Origin: Candidatus Altimarinota bacterium
GTDB lineage: Bacteria > Patescibacteriota > Gracilibacteria > BD1-5 > UBA6164
Length of the DNA stretch: 64,000 nt
Direction of reading: 5' to 3'
Assembly (NCBI GenBank): GCA_020629795.1
Contig: JAHDCR010000004.1
Span: 1-64,000 of the forward strand
Shown here: positions 35,241 to 49,537 of the stretch, in pieces
How the letters are laid out: each line of letters starts with the position of its first letter
How positions within the stretch are numbered: position 1 is the stretch's first letter
Program-made: the position numbers and the translations under genes
The notes under the pieces: generated by a model
Database searches by the model: none
What the model was told of the DNA's origin: nothing
The model's input: only the letters and a program-made list of their open reading frames with translations

Positions 35241-36374
35241 TTATGCAATACTCTGAGCAATTAAACCTGCTATTCAATCTTCAAATGGTCATGGAATGAT
35301 TTTTTCTGGACTTGGATTTTCAACTGCAGCTGCTAAAGCCTGAGCAGCAGATATTTTCATATCATCAGTTATTGCATTCACTCAAGCTGCGAGTGCTCAT
35401 TTAAATATTCATGGAAATACGAGAACGTTGTTAATTTGATTCGGATAGTCTGATCTCCCGGTAGCTACAATTTTAGCACCAGCTTCATACGCAAGCTCAG
35501 GCATGATTTCAGGATCAGGATTAGCCATTGCAAATATAATAGCATCTGTATTCATAGACTTTACCATATCTTGAGAAAGTGATTTTGGTGCAGATACTCA
35601 CAGGAATACATCAGCTGAAGCTATAGCTTCACTGAGAGTTCCAGAAATATTATTGGGATTTGTGATGTTAAGTATTTTTTGTTTTTCATTATTTAAATCT
35701 GTCCTGGATTTTGATACGACTCATTTACTATCGCATGCGATGATATCTGTTACACCATAGAGAAGTAAGAGTTTTATAATAGCTGTGCCAGCAGCTCATA
35801 GCCCATTGACCACTACTTTAATATCTGATTTATTTTTCCCAGTTATTTTCAGGGCATTGATAAGTCCAGCTAAACATACGATAGCAGTTCCGTGTTGATC
35901 ATCGTGAAATACTGGTATATCTAGCTCTGCTTTGAGTCTCTCTTCTATCTCAAAACATCTAGGTGCTGAAATATCTTCAAGATTAATTCATCAAAAAGTT
36001 GGAGCAATATTTTTAATAGTTGAGATTATCTCCTGCGTATCTTGAGTATCAAGTACGATTGGAAACGCGTTTACTCAAGCAAATTCTTTAAATAGAGCAC
36101 ATTTTCACTCCATAACTGGAAGGCTCGCTTCAGGTCCTATGTTTCAAAGTCATAGTACCGCAGATCCATCTGAAATAACAGCAACAGTATTGCCTTTGAG
36201 AGTATATTTTTTTGCGAGTTTAGTGTCTTTGGCAATTTCCATACATGGGGCAGCAACTCATGGAGAGTATACTGTTGCTAAATCTTCTTTACTTGTAATA
36301 GGAGTTTTTAATTTTGTTTCAATTTTTCACTGAAATTTTTCGTGTAGTTCTAACGATAATCTGTTGTAATCCAT
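35241..36374 (-). CDS. NAD(P)-dependent malic enzyme
   Basis: [94 protein letters not shown]. Confidence 0.95.
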
Positions 36375-36472
36375 AATGTAAATTATAATTTTAAATTTGT
36401 GACAATATTATAAATAGCTTTTTGTAAAAAGCTAAAATATTATAGAGAATAAACTATAAAAAACCTTAATAA

Positions 36473-36509
36473 ATGTAAAGTTAAGTTCAGAACTTAATTT
36501 TTACAATAT
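36473..36509. promoter_or_regulatory. Palindromic operator-like site in a divergent intergenic region
   Basis: TTAAGTTC-A-GAACTTAA at 36481-36497 with outer TGTAAA / TTTACA arms. Confidence 0.45.
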
Positions 36510-36555
36510 AGAGAAACTCCTTATTGTAAGCCTTAATATTTATATATTATTTTTT

Positions 36556-39500
36556 ATGAAAAATTACCTTTCTCTCTGAATTCTGTGGACTATATGAATT
36601 CTTGTTATGTTTTTTTACTATATTTGATATCCATTTCACGGAGAAACAAAAGATGTGTTTTTTTATTTATATGTACTACTCGTTTGAATTATATATGGTT
36701 GATATAAAATCTTACAAAACTTTAACTCGCTAGGGTATATAACTATTAAACCATCTTATTTAATATGAGGATTCTTGGTTCAATATTTTTTAGTTTGTAT
36801 TTATTTCTTTGTAGTTTCTTGACCACAAGCAGGTCTGTGAATTATCTTATTTACTAAGAGTATTCTATATATTTTAGTTGCAGCTACTATATGGATGAGT
36901 TTTTATTGTCTTTGAAAAAAAATATTATCTCTACATGAAAATATTCATATCAAGGATCCAAATATAGAATCCTTGGTCTCTCTTGGTCTTTGATTTATAA
37001 CTACTATGTTTTTTATATTCATAGCTGCTAGTATGTGAAGATATGACTTTATCACTATACTTATTATATTTTGAATCAGTATAGGAATATCATTTTCTCA
37101 GTGGAATACTATTTTTTACAATTTTATAAATTATAAAAAAGAATATCTCAGATCACCAAATCAATTTTTATGAAACACATCTTTAATAATAGATGAATTA
37201 TTATTTCTATTTATTACATTTTTACTTTCTGTTAATTTTTTATCTGTTTTTAGACCATTTCCAATTGGTTGGGATGATTTAGGAGCATATATGAATTATC
37301 CTAAATTACTATCAGGAGCAGGGGAGCATATTGCAATAGGGAAAATGTATCTCTGGGAATTATATACTTGAATTTGATTTCTTGCGGGAAGCCAAACATT
37401 TGCGTTTTATCTCAATTCTTTTGCCTGAGTGATTGCTGTAATTGCAATTTATCTTTCCATTAATACTTTTACGAGATTTACCAAACAAAAGTATAACTTT
37501 TGACTCTTAGCATCGAGTATATTTCTTATGATGCCTATGGTTGTGTTTCAGGTAGCAAAAGATATGAAAATAGATGTGGGGCTTTTTTCATTGAGCGCAA
37601 TTGCTCTGAGTCTTTTATATTATTTACTCTTTTCAAATAGTAAAAAGAGCTATATTCTTTATGGAATTTTAGGTCTTTTAGTATGAGCTGCTTTTGCTAT
37701 AAAAGTTACTTCATTACTCCTTTTGCTCTGAATAATAGCAGCAGTATTTTATCATACATATAAAATACGAGGATTTATAGTATTTGTTCTCCTATTTATA
37801 GGAATATTCTCGATAGCAAATTTGTGGTGACTCATGAATGTGGTCATTCCATGATCTGGAAATGGTTTAATGCAACTTGGTTTTTTATGCAGTTGACTCT
37901 CAGTTGCTTGATTTGCAGTATTGTTATTTTGAAAACAATCAGGCTCAAGTGAAAAATCTTGAAATATATTTGTAGCTCAACTGCTGAGCCTACTCTTATG
38001 ATTTATAATTGCGTTAACTCCATGGATGTTAAAGCATATTTCAGAAATCCCTAGTGATTTTACTCCTGGTGTCACAACACTTATATCATGAATCTCAGAT
38101 AAGTATGATATTGATTATTCTACTATTTATAAACAGGACGAGTTAGAACTAATTCAATGAGTATTAGAGTCTTGAATTAGTGCTTCTTGAACAACATCAA
38201 ATGAAGATTGGGGGAGATATTTTTGATATGAGAAAGGTATAAATAATTTTCTCAAACTTCCATGGAACTTAACATTTCAAACGAATCAAAAAGGAGAATT
38301 TACAGATATTACATTTTTGTTCTTAGCGCTAATCCCAGGAACATTTTTATTTTTACCATATAGAAGAGAAGAATATAAATATCCGGTCATCGCAGCAATA
38401 GTTTTATGAATGTTATATTATGTGCCTTCTCCGATTTCTTGATTATTTACGAATGTTTTTTCTACTATAAATTTACCTAGCTGATACGGTATTATTATTT
38501 GATTATTTTTATTACCAATATTGTACTTTTCATGGGCTTTAAATAAAGAAAAGAAAGCTACAAATTTCTTTCTTGTAAATCTCTCTTTCCTTACTGTCTA
38601 TATGTGACTTTGGGCAATATCATCATATGGAGTTGTTTGGTATGGTATAGTTATGTATTTTGTACTTATACTATTAATAGTTATATGTATTTTTTCTTCA
38701 GCTGAGAATGAAGAAACTCACAGATATGTAAGTTATAGTGTGTTGTTATTTGTTTTTATATATGCTTTTGGTTCAGCTATACCACACGGTATTTCAAATA
38801 TCAAAGCTGCTGCATATACAGAGTATAAAGTATGAAATTTCAATGAAGAAGTCTCTTTGATGAGTTATCATCCTGAATATTTTTCAATAATGTATGAAAT
38901 TAATGTATCAGATGATAATAAACAAGAGTTATTTATAGACTACAGAAAACGTCTGCTTGTGGCACTAAGTTCTACAGATGATTTTGAGCAAGTATTGCCT
39001 CAAATACAAGCATACACGTCTATGAATGAGTTACACAAACTTATAGTGGAACTTGCAAAAGTTGATTTTCCAGGTGAGAATATTGACGCAGCAATCACTC
39101 AATTACGTCAAGAATTATACGACTTGGTAATCTATACTCCTAAGGAATTTAAAAATACTAAAAATATATATAGAGTCTGAACATTCTTAAAATATTTTAT
39201 ATCAGAAAACAATACTAGACTTTTTGAAGACGGTCTGATTACTCAGTTTGCAAACTATATTTACAATGATGAAGATGAAATAGTACTTGATAGATTTGAT
39301 AAGCTTGAAATAGATTATATTTTATTAGATTTAAATGCAGCAACTATTGATAATGATCCTGCTAAAAATCTCACAAAAAGGTATGAAGATTTATTGAGTT
39401 TTCTCAAAAATCCTCAAGTAGAACTGATAGAAACAGATAGTATATGTCTGAGGCTAGCAATCGATAATTATAAAATAGAGCAAAACTTAGAAACTTATAT

Positions 39501-39744
39501 GTGACTTGCATCAGTAAATCATAGTTCTGAATACTCTCAAGCACAAAAAAGAAATGCATGTTTCTCATTTATACAAAAAGTAATTTCAAGTGAGCAATCA
39601 CTCCAGATGCATCCATATTTGAATGCCTATAGAAATGCAATCATTTGAGCTGAAATAGATTTAAATGATGCTGAAATGGTAATATGAGCATTACATCAAC
39701 TCATTAGATGAAACTGATATAAGGCACTTTTTAAAATAAACTAA
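36556..39744 (+). CDS. Large polytopic membrane protein, GT39/ArnT-like glycosyltransferase
   Basis: FRPFPIGWDDLGAYMNYPKLLSGAG (early loop Asp), many TM helices, soluble C-term. Confidence 0.65.
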
Positions 39745-39784
39745 AATAAAAAATAAGCTTACAAAGTAAGCTTATTTTTTATTG
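39745..39784. terminator. Bidirectional terminator
   Basis: aaataaaaaataagctta-caaag-taagcttattttttatt; contains the minus-gene stop. Confidence 0.85.
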
Positions 39785-40188
39785 TTTTCTAGAAAATTTT
39801 CGAGCTTTCGAGTGATGTGTGAGGATATCAGGTGTTCTATTTTACAAGCAGTGATAATTGATTCTTCTTGTTTTGCTCCTAGTACTTCAGTGAAAAATTT
39901 TATAAATAAATTCCTGTTTTTTTTAATTTTTTCAACAGCACTTTTCCCAAGTTCAGAGAGGAGTATGAATCTATTTTTATCTTCCTCTATAAGTCATTTT
40001 TTCATGAGTCATTTGAGTCAAGTGGAACAGCTTCATGCTGTGATTTCTAATTCTCTTGCTATATCAACACTTCGAGCATATCACATGTCATCGTGTAATT
40101 CATCGATTGCTAATAAATAGTGCGCTGCTGAGTGTGAGATACTATTTTCCTCAAACTCTTTCCAGACTTGGCTTGTTTCGTGAGACAT
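39772..40188 (-). CDS. DtxR/MntR-family metal-dependent regulator
   Basis: SAAHYLLAIDELHDDMGYARSVDIARELEITAGSCSTGLKGLMKKGLIEEDKNRFILLSELGKSAVEK; IEHLISSHITRKLENFL. Confidence 0.85.
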
Positions 40189-40280
40189 ATTATAATATTA
40201 CAATAATAGATTATATTTTAATTATATAAAAACATTGAGATATTAATAATTAATTATTATTTTTTCAAAGAAAAAGGTTC

Positions 40281-41309
40281 TTAAGCAATAAGTCATTCTG
40301 CCATGCCTTTTACTGAATAAGATACTGTTTTAAACATATTTTTTATTATAGTTCATTCTAGTTTTGTTATTTCTGACCTGATTTTTTCTGCCATAATCGG
40401 GTTAACCTCTTCTGCGATTGGTAATATAAATATTCTCGTTTCTCTTAATTTTTTGAGTACTTTTTCTTCACTCATGTGTCAAAGAGTTTTGAGATTATGC
40501 AGTCTGTCAGCAAGCTTAACATTAATAGATCTTAGACATATTTTTTTAAGCCACTCTTCAGAGTATTTTATTTGAAGTTTATTCGCTTCTCATTTTGAGT
40601 ATTCATAAAATGTATCGAAATCTAAATACTTTTCGAAATGCTTTGTATTTCTAATTGATTTATATTTTCCTTTAAGAAAATTATATTTCTCTACTACATC
40701 GGGAGGTAAGAGTGTATCATCTATTATTTTTCATGATAGATCTAAGTTTTCCTCTCATATAAGTTCAAAACATTGCTCAAAAACTTTTTTTTCTTCTTCA
40801 TTATCAATATATGTATCAAAGCTTGTTTTTGATATGATATGAACTCAAAATGCAATTTCTTTTCATTTGTGTGATAGGGCTTTCCATAAGCTATGATAAT
40901 CATGTGGTGTGTCTTCTATAATATCATGTAATAGTGCTACAAATATATCTTCAATATTTAGAGAATCTAAACTAGATTCCTCAGTAAGTATAAAAGCTGT
41001 TTCTAATAGATGGTAAAAATATGGAGTTTCATCACTTCTCAGACTACTAGAAAATAAATCATCCACCATAGAGTAAATTGATCTAAATTGCTTCCAAAGC
41101 TTTTTTTTATGCTCAGATGTTGGATATTTTGTTTCTTTGTTTGGAATTTTATCCCATATCATGTCCCACATAAAATTTATTTCTTTTCCTGTTGGTAAAA
41201 AATGGGGATTATCTTTCAATATACGTCAAAAAATAGGATGCACTTCAATTTCATTTCATTGTGCTTGGTTATAGGGAGCGGGGATTGTAGTGGGATGTGC
41301 TCTTCTCAC
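40281..41309 (-). CDS. SpoT/RelA-type HD domain hydrolase (stand-alone); GTG start
   Basis: YFYHLLETAFILTEE...VALLHDIIEDTPHDYHSL, VKLADRLHNLKTL. Confidence 0.75.
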
Positions 41310-41407
41310 TATTTATAAATATATATTATTCAGTAAAATATACTAAAAAACACAAATATTGCAAATTATAATATTTATGTTTTTAATAATTTAATGAAGA
41401 TTTAATA

Positions 41408-42556
<1,149 letters not shown>

Positions 42557-42568
42557 AAATAATCGAAA

Positions 42569-42606
42569 AAAAATATCTTCTAGAGTATAGGTAAGATATT
42601 TTTTTT
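42569..42606. terminator. Intrinsic terminator
   Basis: aaaaaaatatctt-ctagagtataggt-aagatattttttt. Confidence 0.65.
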
Positions 42607-42608
42607 GT

Positions 42609-43202
42609 CTAACTTTGAGATACTCTTTGTGATTTGAGCTCTTCGAGATTTTTTAAAAGTTTTTCGTTTCTTTCTTTAATTTGAGTATCAGTATAAAATA
42701 CATGTCATCTGACTATATCGAGTGAAGCGTGGTGCCAATCTGGGTCTTTGATTTTAATATTTTTCATAAGCTCGAGCTCTCTTTTTATTTTTTCATTTAT
42801 ATCAAAAAAATCTTCTCTTCCTAGATTGTCCATATCTGCGTCTTTGATAATTTCTTCCAGTAGGTTTTTTGGTTTAGCGCTCGGAGCAGTTGCTAGAATT
42901 ATTTCTTGTATGGTTTTTATTTTTTCTTCTGGGTATAAAATAGTCCTAAGATAATTTCGAGCAATCTTTGCTCAAAAAGTTTCATTATTATCATACTCAA
43001 TAATAAAACCAGTATCGTGAAATAAAGCTGCAATAGTAATCATTTCAATTTCATCCTGACTACATCATTCCATTGTAGCAAGATAAATTCAACGCTCCAT
43101 AACACTGAGTGCATGATCATATTGATGATAGTACATATTCTCAAGTGGTATGAGGAGATAGTTTACATATTTTTTAATATCTGAAATAAGTGCTTTATCC
43201 AT
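42609..43202 (-). CDS. HD domain phosphohydrolase
   Basis: YHQYDHALSVMERGIYLATMEGCSQDEIEMITIAALFHDTGFI...DADMDNLGR. Confidence 0.82.
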
Positions 43203-43209
43203 GATTGTT

Positions 43210-44562
43210 TTAATCAGTAAATATTTTTATAATATCATTATACGCTATTAAAATTGAGAGAGCAATTAATAGGAGAAAAAATATAACGTGAACTAAGTTT
43301 TCTAAATCTCATGAAAGTCGAGATTTTCAAAATATTGTATCTACGGCACTTCTGATCCACAATAATAATAACCTTCATCCATCAAGAGCAGGGATTGGAA
43401 GGAGATTAAAAACTCATAGATTTACTGATATTATAGCTCAAAGAATTATGAGTATCGTAACTCAACGACTCATTGATTCTGTAATCACTGTGACAATTCC
43501 TATAGGTCCAGCAACACTTTCTATAGCCTCTTGTCTATCCTCTGGTGTTTCTGGTGTAAAGATATTTTTTACCAGCACTCCAAGTCAAGACAGTGTCAGT
43601 CGGATTTGCGCATATGTCTCTGATACTCCATATTTTACAGAATCCACTCATCAATACTTATATATAAAATCTTCATTTTGATATATATTTGGTGAAAGGT
43701 ATGCTCCAATAAGCCCATCATCTCATAATGTAATTCCAAATTCTTTATTTTCAAAATATCTAGGGCAATTTGCAGTATCTGGACACTCTGGAGTTGACAG
43801 AGTTAGTGTGATTGCATTATTCTTGCTTGATTGAATGATTTTTTGCGCTCTAGCTATATCAGTAATTTTTTCTCAATTTATTTGCGTAAGAATATCTCAT
43901 TGTAGTATATTTGCATTTTCTGCTAATGATCACTCAATTGGATACAAAATTATACCTTCATCCTCTATTAATATTCATTCTTGAATTGCATCTTCATAGC
44001 TAGGAATTATTTTAGAAGGAGTGTTTGTTTCTATAAAAGTATTTACTCAAACTGGTTTTACTCATATGAAAAACAATGCAGAAAATATCACAGCTGCGAG
44101 TATAAAATTCATTACTACTCCTGCAAGTAGTACAGCTGATTTGGCTAAAATATGCTTTTCATAAAAATTTGCTCATGTTTTTTGGTTTTCTAAGCGAGCT
44201 TGTATAAATTTTCGTTCTTGTTTAGTGATTGCTATTCATTTTTTTGTATAGATTTCATCTCAGGAATTTAGTTTTTTTCAGAGTCATTTTTGTGTTAATA
44301 GTTTTCATTTTTTCCCATAGTAACTGAGAAATAACTCAGATTCTCATGTTATTTTTACAAAACCTCCAAGTGGAATCCAATTGAGTGAAAACAGAGTTCA
44401 CTCTTTATTTTTCCAGAGTTTTTTCGCTCTAGGTGGTATTCCTAATCCAAACTCATCCACATGGATTCAAAATATTTTAGCTGTCTTATAGTGTCCGTAT
44501 TCGTGAAGTAATACTATGATTGAAAACATAATAAAACTCACAAGTATTCATAACAAAATCAT
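43210..44562 (-). CDS. rseP: RseP/site-2 protease family zinc metalloprotease
   Basis: SIIVLLHEYGHYKTAKIFGIHVDEFGLGIPPRAKKLWKN, FSLNWIPLGGFVKITGE, PDZ, NLGVFNLLPIPALDGGRLLLL. Confidence 0.93.
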
Positions 44563-44702
44563 AGAGTTGTTTTAAGTAATATATACTAGGCTCTATGTTA
44601 TAAGTGAGTGAATATATTACAAGTTATTTTTATCTGAGTCTTTTTTTGATTTTTAGGCTATTTTATAGTATAGTATAGTTAATATTTTTTAAGTCATTAA
44701 TT

Positions 44703-47700
44703 ATGACGGAGATAAATTGATCTCATAAGCCAGGTGAATTGGATGAGGAAAAAAATTCTTCTGGAAATAAAACATCTCAAGAGAGTCTTATTCTCAAAGC
44801 ATACAAATGATTTATTCAGCAAGGAATTGATACTCAAGGGGTTGCATTTATCAATAAGTTTGCTCACTTAGATGATAACGATTTGTCCTATAAAGAGGAA
44901 TTTCAAAAATATATTGATAGTAAAGAAGAGTTTATAAGTTTAGGAGATGATTTTAAGAACAAAATGAGTTTGTGAAAAATTAAGAACTTAATTTGACCAG
45001 AACTATGAAAGTATAAGGCAGAAAGAGCTATCTTTAAAAAATATATATTATCAAGTTTTGATATTTCAAATGATGAGTATGAGAATAAATTTTGAAAAAT
45101 AATTAGTAATATATGAATTTCAAAATTGAGAGATTTGCGTTGAAATACTATTGAAACACGTGCATATTTTGAATGACTTGGTATGAGTTTTCCTCTAAAT
45201 AGAGATATTAAGCAATTTCTAGATGAGCTCGATATTACTCAAAGAGTAGAAAAAATTAAGCCCAATTCCAGGAAGGATAGAGTAGAAATAGAATTAGCTT
45301 CTGCAAAAGAAAGCCTTGATGTTAATAGTGCAAATTTTGCTACAAATTTTTTATATTTACTTCAATATCTTTACGAAGAAGAAGGTTTGCTATCATTTGA
45401 TGAAAAATTGCAACTATTTAAAAAATTTGTTCCATCAATTTCAGTGATTCAAGCAAAAAAATCATGACTTATAAGTGAAGTTGAAATAGAACAATATATA
45501 AATGATGTAATTCTCTTTTGAGTTACATCAGATAAGGATCTATTATATCAAGGAATATATCAAGATATATCATCTTTAGAGATAGAGACGTCAAGATTGA
45601 ATATATCAAATAATAATGATATTTCGAAATTAGTAAGTTATTGAAATTTTAAAGATTTTGCATTAAATCTTCAAAAAAATTATCATGAAATTAATTCCGA
45701 CGGGCCGGTAAAATTTGAGTCTTTAATATCTGAAATTTCTACCAAATATCCTTCAAAAGTATCTTGATTATCTAATTTTTCTCAGTGAAATATTTTAGAA
45801 ATTGAAGTTTCAGACGATGGAAAAAACTACCATAGCGAGTATTATGAAATTTTCTCTATTTCTTCAAATTCAGTTCCGCAAAATCGAGTATCTCTTGTTA
45901 ACAGGGGATGAAATGGTATATATACACCAAATGAAGAAAAGAAATTAGAACATAAATTTTATTCTGATTTTTTAGATCTAGTATGATTTGATAATGTAAA
46001 GAATGTAAACTTTTATTCAAAGGCTAATTTTGAACAAAAAGCTGTAAGTGGGGAAATAAAAGAAGATTTATGAAATTTTCAATATCTATGAAGTAAGGAT
46101 AAAGAGGCTAGGATGATTCGTCAAAGAAGAGAATTGGAACAAGCATTTATATATGATGGTATAATGGAGGAATGAGATGACTTTGATGTCATTTTTGATA
46201 ATTTAACTTCTGAGCAAAGGCAAGATTATAAAATACAAATTGAAAGTTATGAATGATCTATAGACATTAATAGTTATAATATTCTTCAGGAGTTAAACAC
46301 TATAGATACTGAATGAAGAGAATATGGATTTGAAGTTGGGACTAGCTTTACAACAAAAAATGATGAAGATCAGTACACAATCACAAGTATAGATGAAAAT
46401 GATTTATATTGAGAAATTGGAATTACTAATATCTGATGAGATACTCAGCTTATTAGCTTTGAAGTATTTTTAGAAACTTTTAAACTAAAACAATGTAAGA
46501 GAACAGCTAAAATTAACTCTGCAAATGAATTAGTTTCTTATGTACAAAATGAACAAAATATTTGGAGAGATATAAATTTTACTTCAAATACATTAACAAG
46601 TCAAGATTCAAAAGGGAATACATACCATAACGATTACCTTGTTGCTTCAGAGAAAGGGAATAAGTTTTGGAAGGATTATGACTTACTCAAGATATGAGAT
46701 TTTTCTTGAACTCATGTCACGGTTTATTTATGAAAACAATGAAAAGCTAATAAAGATAAAGATGACGATAAAACTAATCCTGAATATCAAACAGAAAGAG
46801 AAAGTATAGATGTTCCTGTAGGAGTTCTAGCAACTTGGATTAAAATGTCATGACTTGAACCAAAAAATATACAGCAAGAAAATGCTAAAGAAGAAGTCTT
46901 ACCTAACGGGCCCAAGATGAAAAAATGAGCTTGGAGTTATTATATTAATAATTTTGCTAGTATAACAACTATTATATCTGCTTGAAAAAGATATGTAGAA
47001 ATGTGGTCTGAATATCTTAAGCAGTGAAATGATGCCCAAGTTGCTAAGCTGGTTAGTAAAATACCTTGAATTAGTGAGGAGCAAAAAGCTGGTATGAGAA
47101 TGTTGCTTGAGTCTGCTGAGAAGAAGAGTATGGAAGAATATATTGAAAAACTCAAAATTTTAGACTCTAAGGAAGCCACAGCTCTTATAGAAAAGTGGAT
47201 TACTGATGTGAACACTTCAGAAGCCCAAAAAGAAGCATGACTGTTTTATATGTGTGAAAAATATTGAGTTTTATATGAAAAAGGTCCACTCATTAAACAT
47301 AAGTGAACATTTCTTTGGTATACCACTTTGTGATGAAGAATATGAGATGAACTGTATAGAAAGGAAGAAGCCAAAGCAAAGAAATTAGGTATTCAATTTA
47401 CCGAAGAAGATTTAGTATATGTCCTTTTAAACAAACAATGAAAAGAATCCAATGCAGGATGATTAAAACCAAAACGTAGATGAAAACTCTATAAAGAATA
47501 TGAGGCTATAATGTGAAAGTGAAGATGAGACGAAATTGAAAAATGAGAAAAAGATGCATCTAAAAAACGAAACTATATACAGAGAGAGGAATTTGCAATA
47601 GAAGAGCTTGCAGATTGAGGTTGGCCAAACTCAATTTGAGCTATGAAAGCAGCAGTATGAAAGTGAGCTGATGGTGATGTAGCAAGATTAAATTGTATAC

Positions 47701-48725
47701 CGTTTGTTATGATGGTATCTTGAGCAGCTAATTCATTTTTTCAAGAAAGTGCAGATGCTTTTAAAAACGGTATTATTCCAACACAATTTTTTGTCTGAAA
47801 ACAAACAACTATTGATTTATATGTTGATTGTGTTGAGCAGCTTATTGATGATATAGAGACTAATTTAGGTTGAGAATATATTGGTATGAAAAATGCCTAT
47901 ATTAAAGCTCGCTCTTCTTCCAATGAACATGATAGAGTTATGGCAGTTTATAAAACATTTTTCCAAAAGAATGAAAAATGGTGAGATACTCTTAGTAGGT
48001 CTTTACTTATGCTTAATACTCGTAGAAAAGATAAAGAGGCAGTTTTCGAAACCTGGATTGAGGATAATCAAGATAATTCTACATATAGAAGTTATATGGA
48101 GACATTTAGAGGATGATTAAGTGCAACAAAGGATGAGCGCTTTAAAGAGGAATGAATTCTTAAAGATGGATTATCTCCAGAAGGTTGAGTTGGAACTTGA
48201 GGAATTAGTAATTGGTATAGAAAAGATATTCCAAAACATTTCCTACAGCAGCAGAGCTGAGGAGTATGATTTAGAAATCAAGATATGTGAGGGCTGCAGT
48301 GGTGAGAAATATCAGCACAAATTGACTCACTTGCGGAAAACGAATATTTAGATAATAGCTATAAAAGACTTAGAATTGGAAACATTCTTAAGTGACTTAT
48401 GGATGGGCTTGCATTTAGTTATGCTCAAAGAGATTGAGTGCTGGATTCAATTCTGACTAATAGAGGGCATGTTTTTTACACTAAATTTAATCAGTGGTGA
48501 GTAGAGAGTACAGATTGGGACAAGTGAGATAGTAATTTTTCAGATGGCTCATTTATAAGATGAAACAAAATTATTAATCGCTATTTAGACAATATTCTAT
48601 GATCTAATACTCTTATGAGTCAGTCGGTGAATCAGCCTAACTTTAGTATCAACGATATTACTGAAATCACAGCAAAACAAGCAGCTAGTAAATTAACGAA
48701 AAATAATTCGGATAATGACTATTAA
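44703..48725 (+). CDS. Very large protein of unknown function (about 1340 aa)
   Basis: Frame open from ATG 44703 to TAA 48723-48725 under code 25; MTEINGSHKPGELDEEKNSSGNKTSQESLILKAYKGFIQQGIDTQG; no recognised motif. Confidence 0.8.
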
Positions 48726-48752
48726 AATAATCCTTTACAGGATTATTTTTTT
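48724..48752. terminator. Bidirectional terminator
   Basis: aaaataatcctttacaggattatttttttg. Confidence 0.75.
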
Positions 48753-49408
48753 GCTTTCCAATTTGTTAGTATAGTACTCATTTCGAGTTTTTGAGTTTCT
48801 TGTTTTGCTCTGTCACTCCACTGAACTAATACTGTTACTTTTACCGAATCATTTGTATATTGGTCTGATCAAACTAAGTTTCATGAGCTATCAATATAAT
48901 CAACATTTAATTCTCTTGTATAAAATGGCTCTGTTCCTACTCAGTATATGATTCATCCTGATTGAGTATAAAATCCATCTATACTTTCTTTTCTGATAGC
49001 AAATTCATTTCTATAAGAATCATCAGCGTAAGAATCTCAAGGTCAATATGTTCATAAAGCTAATCGAAACTTATTCTCTGAATCTCTATATATTTTAAAG
49101 CCTTCGTTCGTATCATGTTGTATATAACTCGTTCCTCAGACATTTCCTATACAAGTTAATTCGTAATCAAGAACATTCCAGCAATTTTCGTAATCTGCAC
49201 CATACAATTCCCAGTTTGTATCTCTAATATTAATAAATGCCTCGAGTCAGTCGCGAGCAATTTGTATTGCCTCAATTCTGTTAGACGTAGAATCAGCGAG
49301 CTTTTGTGATGAAACAAGCAGTCAATAGACTCATGTTATTCCAGTAACTACAACAAGTAAAACAATCATAGATTCAATTATTGAAGTTGCTCGTAGCGAA
49401 TATTTCAT
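48743..49408 (-). CDS. Pseudopilin-like protein (PilV-type)
   Basis: MKYSLRATSIIESMIVLLVVVTGITGVYGLLVSSQKLADSTSNRIEAIQIARDGLEAFINIRDTNW. Confidence 0.72.
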
Positions 49409-49537
49409 CAGTTTAATATAGAAAAATATTTATATGAAATCAGTATAAAAAACTTTTATAAATTCACAATACTTTTGGCTTTACAAAGATAAAAATTTCT
49501 ATACAATCCCCGAGCCTTAACCTAAACGTTCAAAACT

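Noticed and set aside
47893-48351. Two consecutive plus ORFs (75 and 76 aa)
   Set aside because: Out of frame with the continuous 44703-48725 gene; I read the main frame through this stretch without TAA/TAG.
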